From MED-G116 sp038107835 (GTDB lineage Bacteria; Pseudomonadota; Alphaproteobacteria; Puniceispirillales; Puniceispirillaceae): 59,186 nt of DNA. The notes beneath the pieces are model-generated. The model saw nothing but the letters and a program-made list of their open reading frames with translations, was not told the DNA's origin and searched no databases. The translations under genes and the position numbers were made by a program. The stretch covers positions 1-59,186 of the forward strand of contig JAYNHH010000013.1 in assembly GCA_038107835.1 (NCBI GenBank), written 5' to 3'. This document shows, one piece after another, positions 8,577-16,173 of this stretch. Within the stretch, counting starts at the first letter, position 1. Each line of letters opens with the position of its first letter.

Positions 8577-9782
8577 ATGAAAAATCAGATCAAAGCCCGG
8601 ATATTGACCCTTGGCTCTGCGGTGCGGAATATGGTTCTGGCCCTTGCTATCCTGCTGCTGGGCGGGTTGCCCATACAGGCCGTCGAAATTGACAGCTCCG
8701 CCGAATTTGCTTTCATCACCGATTATGCCTCGGGAAAGATATTGATGGCGAAAGACGCTGATATGCCGATGAAGCCCGCGTCGATGGCGAAGATCATGAC
8801 AGTGTTCATTACCTTTCAGCGAATCAAGGAAGGCGGCCTGTCGCTTGATGACACGTTTCTTGTCTCGGAGAAGGCGTGGCGCAAGGGGGGATCAAAAACC
8901 TTTATCGAGGTTGGCAAACAGGTTGCGGTGGGTGATCTGCTGAATGGCGTTATCGTGCAATCGGGAAATGATGCTGCTATTGCGCTTGCCGAGGGTATTT
9001 CGGGTACCGAGGAGGGGTTTGCCGAGGAGATGAATTTTACCGCGCAGAAGCTGGGCATGCAGAACACCGTGTTCAAGAACGCAACAGGATGGCCACATCC
9101 CGATCAGACCACGACCGCGCGCGATCTCAACATTCTGGCGACGGCAATGATCCGCGAATTTCCGGTTGAGGACTATCCGCGGCTCTATCCGATGTTTGCC
9201 AAGAAGGAATTTACCTTCAACGGTATCAAACAGGGCAATCGCAATCCGTTGGTTTATGGCACAGATGGAGCGGATGGCCTGAAAACCGGACATACCGAGG
9301 AGTCCGGCTATGGCCTTGTTGGTTCGGCGCAGCGGCGCGACCAGCGCGTCATCATGGTGCTGAACGGCATGACCAGCAAGAAACAGCGTTCATCTGAATC
9401 CCGGCGGCTGATGGATTTGATCTTCCGTGAATACAGACATTATCTGCTCTATGAGGCTGGCCAGGTTGTCGACCGGGCAAATGTCTGGCTTGGCGAGGAT
9501 GCGCATGTTGATCTGGTGTTAAAAGACAGGCTTGACCTTGTTCTCTCACGCGCTGAACGACGCAAGATGAAGGTCACATTGCAATGGCTTGATCCGCTGC
9601 CAGCGCCGCTGGTCAAGGGAGATGTCGTTGGCAAGCTGGTTCTCGATCTTCCCGGCAAAAGCAGCAGCTATGAACTGCTTGTCGGCAAATCCGTGGAGGA
9701 ACTGGGGCTTTTTGACCGCATTGGCGCGGCTGTGAGATATCTGATCTTCGGCGCAGGTGCCGACGTGCTGGCCAACAGCTAG
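8577..9782 (+). CDS. dacC: D-alanyl-D-alanine carboxypeptidase (PBP5/DacC type)
   Basis: Periplasmic low-molecular-weight penicillin-binding protein that trims the terminal D-Ala from peptidoglycan stem peptides. It has a signal peptide (LALAILLLGGLPIQA), peptidase S11 motifs SMAK (catalytic Ser and Lys), SGNDAA (SxN) and KTGHT (KTG), then the C-terminal PBP5 beta domain (about residues 290-380). A hydrophobic/amphipathic C-terminus follows that could anchor the protein to the membrane. Length of 401 aa is normal. A GAG-rich stretch precedes the ATG. tmk follows 9 nt downstream, so the two may be co-transcribed. The choice of dacC rather than dacA or dacF is nominal. Confidence 0.93.
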   Translation: MKNQIKARILTLGSAVRNMVLALAILLLGGLPIQAVEIDSSAEFAFITDYASGKILMAKDADMPMKPASMAKIMTVFITFQRIKEGGLSLDDTFLVSEKAWRKGGSKTFIEVGKQVAVGDLLNGVIVQSGNDAAIALAEGISGTEEGFAEEMNFTAQKLGMQNTVFKNATGWPHPDQTTTARDLNILATAMIREFPVEDYPRLYPMFAKKEFTFNGIKQGNRNPLVYGTDGADGLKTGHTEESGYGLVGSAQRRDQRVIMVLNGMTSKKQRSSESRRLMDLIFREYRHYLLYEAGQVVDRANVWLGEDAHVDLVLKDRLDLVLSRAERRKMKVTLQWLDPLPAPLVKGDVVGKLVLDLPGKSSSYELLVGKSVEELGLFDRIGAAVRYLIFGAGADVLANS

Positions 9783-9791
9783 GCTCCGGTG

Positions 9792-10439
9792 ATGGCGGGA
9801 AGGCAGGGTTATTTCATTTCCTTCGAGGGCGGCGAGGGCAGCGGCAAGACAACACAGATCCGGCTGCTTGTTGAGTGGGTCGAGCAGGTGGCGCCACAGT
9901 GGCGGCCGCTGACCACGCGTGAACCGGGCGGCACTGAGGCTGCCGAGGATATCCGCACACTTCTGGTAACCGGCTCAGCCGATAAATGGCGCCCGGCCAC
10001 CGAGGCCATGCTGATGTCGGCCTCACGTCACGAACATGTGGAAAATGTAATCCGCCCAGCACTTGCTGCGGGCCGCATTGTGATCAGTGACCGGTATAGT
10101 GACTCGACGACGGTCTATCAGGGGCTGGTTGGCGGTGTTGACAGCGCCTCGATCGCCGCTCTGCATCAACTCGCCTGCAACGGGCTTGTTCCCGATATCA
10201 CCTTTCTTCTCGATATGGACGAGGATGAGGGGCTTGGCCGTGCGGATGAGCGTGGTGGGGATGAAACCCGGTTTGAGAGCAAGGGGCAGTCTTTCCACGC
10301 GGCGGTGCGCCGGGGGTTTCTTGAGCTGGCGGCGGGTGAGCCTGATCGCTTTGTCGTTTTGAATGCAGCGGCCCCGATCGGGGAGATTGCCGCCAAAATC
10401 AGAAACGCCATCAGCCAGCGCTTTGCGATTGGCGGGTGA
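9792..10439 (+). CDS. tmk: Thymidylate kinase
   Basis: Phosphorylates dTMP to dTDP for DNA synthesis. The P-loop is FEGGEGSGKTT and the DR motif is ISDRYSDSTTVYQG. The lid region around RADERGGDETRFE is of the family type. Length of 215 aa is typical. The ATG at 9792 is preferred over an adjoining GTG at 9789. It is followed after 12 nt by holB, a frequent pairing (tmk-holB) in bacteria, here within a dacC-tmk-holB run. Confidence 0.95.
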   Translation: MAGRQGYFISFEGGEGSGKTTQIRLLVEWVEQVAPQWRPLTTREPGGTEAAEDIRTLLVTGSADKWRPATEAMLMSASRHEHVENVIRPALAAGRIVISDRYSDSTTVYQGLVGGVDSASIAALHQLACNGLVPDITFLLDMDEDEGLGRADERGGDETRFESKGQSFHAAVRRGFLELAAGEPDRFVVLNAAAPIGEIAAKIRNAISQRFAIGG

Positions 10440-10451
10440 GGGCTGATTTGC

Positions 10452-11522
10452 ATGCAGGATCAACCATCCCCGACAGATATGCCGCTTCCTGCCATCTCCG
10501 GCCATTCAGGCTTTCAACATGATTTTGTCAACGCCATGGGGCAGGGGCGCATGCATCATGCCTGGCTGCTCACCGGGCCGCGTGGCATTGGCAAGGCGCA
10601 GCTGGCATTGCGGGCGGCGGCGTGGCTGCTGGCAGAAAACCAGAGCGAGCCGCCCCCCGCCGAGACACCGAAAGGCTTTGAGATTGATCCAGCCGATCCC
10701 GGCGTGACGCTTGTGCTCAATGGCGCGCATCCCGATCTCAAAATCGTTGCTCCGCTGGAGGAGGATAATAAATCGGGCCAGATCAAGATCGACCAGATAA
10801 GGGCGCTTTTGCCCTTTATTATGCACAAGCCCGGACGCGGCGGATGGCGTGTTGCAATCATCGATTCAATGGATTCAGTAAATCGTAATGGTTCCAATGC
10901 GTTACTGAAACTTCTTGAGGAGCCACCTCAAAAGACTGTCCTGTTTCTGATCGCCTCACGCCCGGGGCAGTTGCCGCCAACAATCCGTTCACGCTGCCGC
11001 GTCGCCCGGATGACAGCGCTGGATCAGGACAGCAGTGCTGCCGTCATCGCTGACATCTGGCCAGACGCTGATCTCAGCCAGCGGGAATTGTTGACCATTC
11101 TTGGCGAAGGTGCGCCGGGCAGGGCAATGATGCTGGCCGAGAGCGGTGCTGCCGACTGTTATCAGGCGGCTTGCGCGCTGCTGGCTGAGGACCGGTTGGA
11201 CCGGGCCGCGCTTGCCACGATCTGCGGTAAATGGGGCAAGGGCGGAGCGGCTGGCAAACCCAGCCGCGAGGGCGCGATCATGTTGCTCGAACGCCTGCTG
11301 CGTCTTGCTGCGCTTGCGGCATCCGGCGTCGACCTGTCACCCTGCTGTCAGTTTGAGCAACGGGTGATTGCCGCGCTTTGCCAGCGCCATTCGGCAGGCA
11401 GGCTGGCGGAGATGCAGAGCGAATTCAGCCAGAAAGCGGCGCAGGCAGATGCGCTATACTTGGATTTTGCCCAGTTCCTGACCCGTCAGCTGGCGACTTT
11501 TCACCGGAAATCCTTGCCCTGA
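10452..11522 (+). CDS. holB: DNA polymerase III subunit delta'
   Basis: Clamp-loader subunit of the replicative polymerase. It has an N-terminal AAA+ fold with a Walker A-like GPRGIGKAQLA, the region DQIRALLPFIMHKPGRGGWRV typical of DnaX/HolB proteins (written here only as a guide), then the NALLKLLEEPPQ motif and the sensor 1 segment FLIASRPGQLPPTIRSRC containing the SRC signature. Delta' normally does not hydrolyse ATP. Length of 356 aa is normal for alphaproteobacteria. It follows tmk closely. Confidence 0.93.
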   Translation: MQDQPSPTDMPLPAISGHSGFQHDFVNAMGQGRMHHAWLLTGPRGIGKAQLALRAAAWLLAENQSEPPPAETPKGFEIDPADPGVTLVLNGAHPDLKIVAPLEEDNKSGQIKIDQIRALLPFIMHKPGRGGWRVAIIDSMDSVNRNGSNALLKLLEEPPQKTVLFLIASRPGQLPPTIRSRCRVARMTALDQDSSAAVIADIWPDADLSQRELLTILGEGAPGRAMMLAESGAADCYQAACALLAEDRLDRAALATICGKWGKGGAAGKPSREGAIMLLERLLRLAALAASGVDLSPCCQFEQRVIAALCQRHSAGRLAEMQSEFSQKAAQADALYLDFAQFLTRQLATFHRKSLP

Positions 11523-11603
11523 ACAGGTGTTGATTGTAGACCCTGTGTAGACGGTCAGCGGCCGTTTCCCATTCGTCTTTTGCGTGAAAGCCAGAACAAG
11601 CTG

Positions 11604-13163
11604 ATGACCAGTCAATCAAAACCGAAATATTACCTGACGACACCGATTTACTATGTCAATGACAGGCCGCATATCGGCCATGCCTACACGACGCTGGCCT
11701 GTGATTTTCTGGCGCGGTTCAAACGTCTCGACGGGTATGATGTCTGTTTTTTGACCGGCACTGACGAGCATGGCCAGAAGGTCGAGAAGGCAGCGCTCGA
11801 CGCCGGCGTCTCGCCGCAGGATTTTACCAACAGTGTCAGCCAGAATTTCCGTGATCTGACGGACAGTCTGAATTTCTCAAATGATGATTTTATCCGGACC
11901 ACTGAAAGCCGTCACAAAGCTGCCTGCCAGACATTGTGGGATCTGCTGCGGGAGCGTGGACACATCACCCTTAGCAGCTATTCCGGCTGGTATGCCACCC
12001 GTGATGAGGCCTTTTACACCGAAACTGAACTGGTTGATGGCAAGGCACCGACAGGCGCACCTGTTGAGTGGGTGGAGGAGCCATCCTATTTTTTCAATCT
12101 GTCACAGTGGCAGGACAGGCTGCTTGCCTTCTATGAAGCCAACCCGGATTTTGTCGGGCCTGACTCCCGCTTCAATGAGGTCAAGAGCTTTGTTGCCGGA
12201 GGGCTGCGGGATCTCTCGGTCAGCCGGGCCAGTTTTAAATGGGGTGTTCCGGTACCCAATGATGATGATCATGTGATGTATGTCTGGCTGGATGCGCTGA
12301 CCAACTACATTACCGCCACGGGATGGCCGGTCGATGGTGATTTTGGCGATGCTGAAAAATACGCGCATCTCTGGCCGGCTGATCTGCATATGGTCGGCAA
12401 GGACATTCTGCGGTTTCACGCGGTCTATTGGCCGGCTTTTCTGATGGCGGCGGATTTGCCGCTGCCAAAACGGGTTTTTGCCCATGGCTGGTGGACCAAT
12501 GAGGGGCAGAAGATTTCCAAATCGCTTGGCAATGCCATTGATCCGCTGGCGCTGGCAGAGCAATATGGCCTCGACCAGATGCGCTATTTTCTGATGCGCG
12601 AGGTGCCGTTTGGCAAGGATGGTGATTATTCCACACAGGCGATGATCCATCGGATGAATGGCGATCTGGCGAATGATCTTGGCAATCTGTCGCAGCGTGT
12701 TCTGTCAATGGTGTTCAAGAATTGTGATGGGACGATGCCGGCCTTTCCAGACCAGCCAACCGCCGAGGACAGCGCTCTTGTCGCCGCGGCGGATGCGCTG
12801 TTGCCTGCGGTACGCGAACAGATGGACAGGCAGGCCTTCCATGAAGCGCTGCGCCTGATCTGGCAGGTGATTGCCGATGCCAACCGCTATGTCGATGCCG
12901 CGGCACCCTGGGCGCTGAAAAAGACCGATCCGGCGCGTATGGCTGAGGTGCTTGCAGTGCTTGCTGAAATTATCCGCCAGGTGGCCATTCTGGTGCAGCC
13001 GCTGATGCCGACTTCGGCGGAGAAAATGCTTGATCAGCTTGGTGTTGCCGCTGACCAGCGCAGCTTTGCGCAGATTGGCGGTGCCACGCGGCTTGCCCAT
13101 GGTCATGTCATTGCCAAGCCTGAGCCGGTTTTCCCCCGTTACATTGAAGAAGGGGCCGCCTGA
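11604..13163 (+). CDS. metG: Methionyl-tRNA synthetase
   Basis: Class I aminoacyl-tRNA synthetase charging tRNA-Met. The HIGH motif is HIGHAY near the N-terminus (TPIYYVNDRPHIGHAYTT) and the KMSKS counterpart is KISKSLGN. At 519 aa it is the short form without the C-terminal EMAP-like dimerisation domain found in E. coli. The ATG at 11604 places the catalytic fold at the usual distance; an upstream TTG would add eight unconserved residues. Its stop overlaps the tatD start (TGATG), a standard metG-tatD arrangement. Confidence 0.96.
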   Translation: MTSQSKPKYYLTTPIYYVNDRPHIGHAYTTLACDFLARFKRLDGYDVCFLTGTDEHGQKVEKAALDAGVSPQDFTNSVSQNFRDLTDSLNFSNDDFIRTTESRHKAACQTLWDLLRERGHITLSSYSGWYATRDEAFYTETELVDGKAPTGAPVEWVEEPSYFFNLSQWQDRLLAFYEANPDFVGPDSRFNEVKSFVAGGLRDLSVSRASFKWGVPVPNDDDHVMYVWLDALTNYITATGWPVDGDFGDAEKYAHLWPADLHMVGKDILRFHAVYWPAFLMAADLPLPKRVFAHGWWTNEGQKISKSLGNAIDPLALAEQYGLDQMRYFLMREVPFGKDGDYSTQAMIHRMNGDLANDLGNLSQRVLSMVFKNCDGTMPAFPDQPTAEDSALVAAADALLPAVREQMDRQAFHEALRLIWQVIADANRYVDAAAPWALKKTDPARMAEVLAVLAEIIRQVAILVQPLMPTSAEKMLDQLGVAADQRSFAQIGGATRLAHGHVIAKPEPVFPRYIEEGAA

Positions 13164-13960
13164 TGCCGCAGCCGGTGATCATCGACAGCCACGCGCATCT
13201 TGATTACCCGCAGCTTGCCGCTGATCTGCCGGGGGTGTTGGCGCGCGCCGAGGATGCCGGCGTCAGCCAGATCATCTCGATTGGTGTGAAGCTGAGCACC
13301 AGTCATGCTCCACGCGAAATCGCCGAGGCTCATGACAATGTGTGGTTCAGCGCTGGTGTGCACCCGCATGAGGCGGCAAATGAACCGCTTTCCTGTGACC
13401 GTGATGCCTTTCTCACGGCTGCCGATCATCCCAAATGTGTCGCCATCGGCGAGGCTGGGCTTGATTACTTCTATGATTACGCGCCGCGCGCCAAACAGGC
13501 TGAGAGTTTCCGTGTGCAGATCGGCGTTGCCCGCGAGCTGGGGCTGCCGATCATTGTCCATGCGCGTGATGCCGACGATGATATTGCCGCGATCATCGAG
13601 GATGAAATGGCCAAGGGCGCATTTTCCGGCGTTCTGCATTGTTTCAGTTCGGGTGCTGCGCTTGCACGCCGCGCGCTTGCCGTTGGTTTCTATATCAGCT
13701 TTTCCGGTATCCTGACCTTCAACAAGGCCGAGGAAATCCGTGAGGTTGCCGGTTTCGCACCTGCGGACAGAATCCTTGTTGAGACAGACGCTCCCTTTCT
13801 TGCGCCAACACCGCATCGTGGCAAGACCAATGAACCGGCCTTTACCGCGCATACCCTGGCACGCCTTGCCGAGGTGAGGGGGCTTTCCGCCGCCGAGATG
13901 GCGGCGCAGACGACGCAGAATACGCTCCGGCTGTTCTCCAGAATGGAGACTGCGGGATGA
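13163..13960 (+). CDS. TatD family metal-dependent hydrolase (YcfH type)
   Basis: TIM-barrel amidohydrolase-like nuclease with metal ligands in DSHAHLD near the N-terminus, the Glu in AIGEAGLDYFY, His in IVHARDAD and HCFS, and the final Asp in ETDAPFLAP. Length of 265 aa is normal. Family members act as 3'-5' exonucleases or deoxyribonucleases; the cellular role of the YcfH type is less certain. It is translationally coupled to metG upstream and overlaps the next hydrolase by an ATGA junction. Confidence 0.93.
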   Translation: MPQPVIIDSHAHLDYPQLAADLPGVLARAEDAGVSQIISIGVKLSTSHAPREIAEAHDNVWFSAGVHPHEAANEPLSCDRDAFLTAADHPKCVAIGEAGLDYFYDYAPRAKQAESFRVQIGVARELGLPIIVHARDADDDIAAIIEDEMAKGAFSGVLHCFSSGAALARRALAVGFYISFSGILTFNKAEEIREVAGFAPADRILVETDAPFLAPTPHRGKTNEPAFTAHTLARLAEVRGLSAAEMAAQTTQNTLRLFSRMETAG

Positions 13961-14736
13961 AGGTGACGATGCTTGGATGTGGGACCTCGGTCGGTGTGCC
14001 AGCCCTTGGCAAGGCTGGCTGGGGTGCCTGTGATCCGGCAGATCCACGTAACCGGCGGCAGCGCTGTGCGGTGCTGGTGCAGAGTGAGACCACAAATATT
14101 CTGGTTGATGCGGGGCCTGATATCCGCAACCAGCTTCTGCCGCTCAATCTGGACCGGATTGATGCGCTGCTGATTACCCACACCCATTCCGACCATATTG
14201 CTGGGCTGGACGATCTGCGTGCCTTTTTCTTTCCCGACCGTATCGAGCTTCCCATTCATGCAACAGCGCGGCATACGCAGGACATTGTCACCAGATTTCC
14301 CTATCTGTTCGAGAAAAAGGCTGACTCGCCGACCTATTTCGTGCCGCCGATGATCACGCGGGAGATTGCCGCCGGCCAGCAGCTGCAAATTGGCGACATC
14401 GCGATCGACGTTCTGCATCAGGATCACGGCAACACATCGTCGCTTGGATTTCTGTTCAATGGCTGTTTCGGCTATTCGACCGATGTCGTTGCGATGCCCG
14501 ATCATGTCTTTGACGCGCTTGCCAATGTTGATCTGTGGATTGTCGAGGCCTTGCGCGAGACGCCCCATCAGAGCCATTCACATTTTCAGCAGACGTTTGA
14601 ATGGATTGAGCGTGTCAAGCCGGGACGGGCTGTGCTGACACATCTTGGGCTGGAGGCTGATTACGAGACAGTGGCGGCAATCTGTCCAGCCAATACTGAA
14701 CCCGGCATTGATGGATTGGTGTTCGAGCTGGAGTGA
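13957..14736 (+). CDS. MBL-fold metal-dependent hydrolase, PhnP-like
   Basis: Metallo-beta-lactamase fold protein with the zinc motif HTHSDHIAG, an earlier GCGTSVGVP segment and later ligands in HQDHGNTSSLG and YSTDV. The segment ETPHQSHSHF and the terminal HLG are also as in PhnP/RNase Z-type proteins. PhnP homologues hydrolyse cyclic phosphodiesters, but this gene sits in the widely conserved metG-tatD-MBL cluster rather than with phn genes, so a phosphonate role is unlikely. Length is 259 aa. It is probably the last gene of the unit, with a terminator right after its stop. Confidence 0.88.
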   Translation: MKVTMLGCGTSVGVPALGKAGWGACDPADPRNRRQRCAVLVQSETTNILVDAGPDIRNQLLPLNLDRIDALLITHTHSDHIAGLDDLRAFFFPDRIELPIHATARHTQDIVTRFPYLFEKKADSPTYFVPPMITREIAAGQQLQIGDIAIDVLHQDHGNTSSLGFLFNGCFGYSTDVVAMPDHVFDALANVDLWIVEALRETPHQSHSHFQQTFEWIERVKPGRAVLTHLGLEADYETVAAICPANTEPGIDGLVFELE

Positions 14737-14737
14737 T

Positions 14738-14762
14738 GGGGCGTGATATGCCCCTTTCTTCT
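14738..14762 (+). terminator. Rho-independent terminator after the MBL hydrolase
   Basis: A 5-bp GGGGC/GCCCC stem with a 7-nt loop is followed by TTTCTTCT. It starts two bases after the stop codon and ends the metG operon. Confidence 0.55.
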
Positions 14763-14764
14763 CA

Positions 14765-14784
14765 CGCATAATATACATTATGCG
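14765..14784. promoter_or_regulatory. Perfect 8-bp dyad, possible operator
   Basis: CGCATAAT-ATAC-ATTATGCG is a perfect inverted repeat with a 4-bp centre in an AT-rich setting. Neither side has a T-run, so it is not a simple terminator. It could be a protein-binding site. It lies about 390 bp upstream of thiB and just after the MBL gene. Confidence 0.35.
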
Positions 14785-14881
14785 ACAAAAATAATTATAA
14801 CCACCTGTCCCTGATAATATCGCTACCTGCCCCTGAGCCGATATATTCGCCTGGACTCATCTGGCTGATCTGTCGGCTCCA

Positions 14882-14940
14882 CCCGTGCAACGTCATGCTG
14901 GCCCATCTTCATGATGGCATGACTGGCCCTGTCGCACGGG
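14882..14940 (+). ncRNA. Nested hairpin, candidate structured RNA
   Basis: Three stems nest symmetrically: outer CCCGTGC (14882-14888) with GCACGGG (14934-14940), middle GTCATGC (14892-14898) with GCATGAC (14917-14923), and inner CATC (14904-14907) with GATG (14913-14916). The 59-nt element lies between the metG operon terminator and the TPP riboswitch. It has no coding content. The strand is arbitrary because an inverted repeat folds on both. Its function is unknown. Confidence 0.35.
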
Positions 14941-14996
14941 ATCAAAATTTGCACACCGATTAAAGATTGAGGCTTCTGTCCGGACACCGGTTGCGG

Positions 14997-15002
14997 TATG
15001 AT
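14997..15002 (+). promoter_or_regulatory. Probable -10 box of the thiBPQ transcript
   Basis: TATGAT sits 7-10 bp before the first conserved helix of the TPP riboswitch, so transcription would start at the riboswitch 5' end. The -35 region (around TTCTGT, 17 bp upstream) is weak. Confidence 0.4.
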
Positions 15003-15008
15003 GCGGCA

Positions 15009-15094
15009 TTCCCTTGGGGTGTTTCGGTGCTGTACGCCGGAGCTGAGAAAAACCCATTGAACCTGAACCAGGTCATGCTGGCGGAGGAAAGCGG
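15009..15094 (+). promoter_or_regulatory. TPP riboswitch (THI element)
   Basis: The conserved THI box is clear: CTTGGGGTG, then a variable hairpin, GCTGAGA, an ACCC turn, TTGAACCTGA, and ATGCTGGCGGAGGAAAG. This aptamer binds thiamine pyrophosphate and normally lowers expression of thiamine genes when TPP is abundant. It precedes thiBPQ, as known for this transporter in proteobacteria. Downstream a GGCATC-TGTCT-GATGCC hairpin (about 15103-15119) is followed by a C-run rather than a T-run, so control may be at translation rather than by intrinsic termination. Confidence 0.93.
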
Positions 15095-15174
15095 AACCGG
15101 ACGGCATCTGTCTGATGCCCCCCTGACCCACTTCTTACACCGCCCAATATGGCTAACGCTGCATTGGAGTTGTT

Positions 15175-16173
15175 ATGAATATCAAATCCCTGTGTTTCAC
15201 CCTCATGATGGTGCTGTGCGTTCCGGCAATTGCCGGGGCAAAGCCCATCCTGACTGTCTATACCTATGATTCCTTCGCCTCTGAATGGGGGCCCGGACCG
15301 GAAATTGAGAAAGCCTTCGAGGAAACCTGCGCCTGCGACCTGCAATTCATTGCACTTGATTCCTCAATTGGCATTCTTGGTCGCGTCCAGCTGGAGGGTG
15401 TCACCTCAAAGGCTGATATCGTCCTCGGTCTTGATACCAATCTGATGGCGACAGCCAGACAGACAGGCCTGTTTGCGCCGCATGGCACCAGCCTGTCCGG
15501 ACGTACCGTTCTCCCGACCGCTTTCGAGGATGATATTTTCGTTCCGTTTGACTGGGGTCATTTCGCTTTTGTCTATGACAGCACCAAACTGGCCTCGGTC
15601 CCGACATCCCTTGCCGAGCTGGTGGCTGCGCCCGATGATCTGCGCATCGTCATTCAGGACCCCCGCACGGCAACCCCGGGCCTTGGCCTGCTGCTCTGGA
15701 TCAAATCCGTCTATGGCGATGATGCGCCTGGGGCATGGGCCGCCCTTGCTCCGAAAATTGTCACTGTGACAAAGGGATGGTGGGATTCCTACTCAATGTT
15801 TCTTGAGGGTGAGGCCGATATGGTCCTCTCCTACTCAACCTCGCCGGCCTATCATATTGTTGCCGATGGCACCGACCAATATAAGGCGGCCAGCTTTGCC
15901 GAAGGGCATTACATGCAGATTGAGGTGGCGGCGATGCTGAAAGGGGCTCCTGAACCCGAGCTTGCCCGAAACTTCATGAATTTCATCCTGGAGGACGGGT
16001 TTCAGGCGGTGATTCCGACGACAAACTGGATGTATCCTGCAGGCAAGGCGGCGCTTCCCGACGCCTTTGACGGGCTGATTGTGCCAACAAAATCCCTTTT
16101 GTTCACGCCTGATGAGGTGGCGGCAAACAAAGCTGACTGGGTTGATGAATGGCAGATGGCCCTCACCAGATAG
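15175..16173 (+). CDS. thiB: Thiamine ABC transporter substrate-binding protein
   Basis: Periplasmic protein that captures thiamine, TMP or TPP. A signal peptide (LMMVLCVPAIAGA) is followed by LTVYTYDSFASEWGPG, the typical start of mature ThiB/TbpA. FVPFDWGHFAFVYD and the GWWDSYSMFLEGEADMVLSY region carry aromatic residues of the ligand pocket. Length of 332 aa is normal. A GGAG precedes the ATG. It is the first gene of the riboswitch-controlled thiBPQ operon and overlaps the permease start. Confidence 0.94.
   Translation: MNIKSLCFTLMMVLCVPAIAGAKPILTVYTYDSFASEWGPGPEIEKAFEETCACDLQFIALDSSIGILGRVQLEGVTSKADIVLGLDTNLMATARQTGLFAPHGTSLSGRTVLPTAFEDDIFVPFDWGHFAFVYDSTKLASVPTSLAELVAAPDDLRIVIQDPRTATPGLGLLLWIKSVYGDDAPGAWAALAPKIVTVTKGWWDSYSMFLEGEADMVLSYSTSPAYHIVADGTDQYKAASFAEGHYMQIEVAAMLKGAPEPELARNFMNFILEDGFQAVIPTTNWMYPAGKAALPDAFDGLIVPTKSLLFTPDEVAANKADWVDEWQMALTR

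Noticed and set aside
13690..14577. Long minus-strand open frame across tatD and the MBL gene
   Set aside because: It spans two well-supported genes on the other strand and has no family features.
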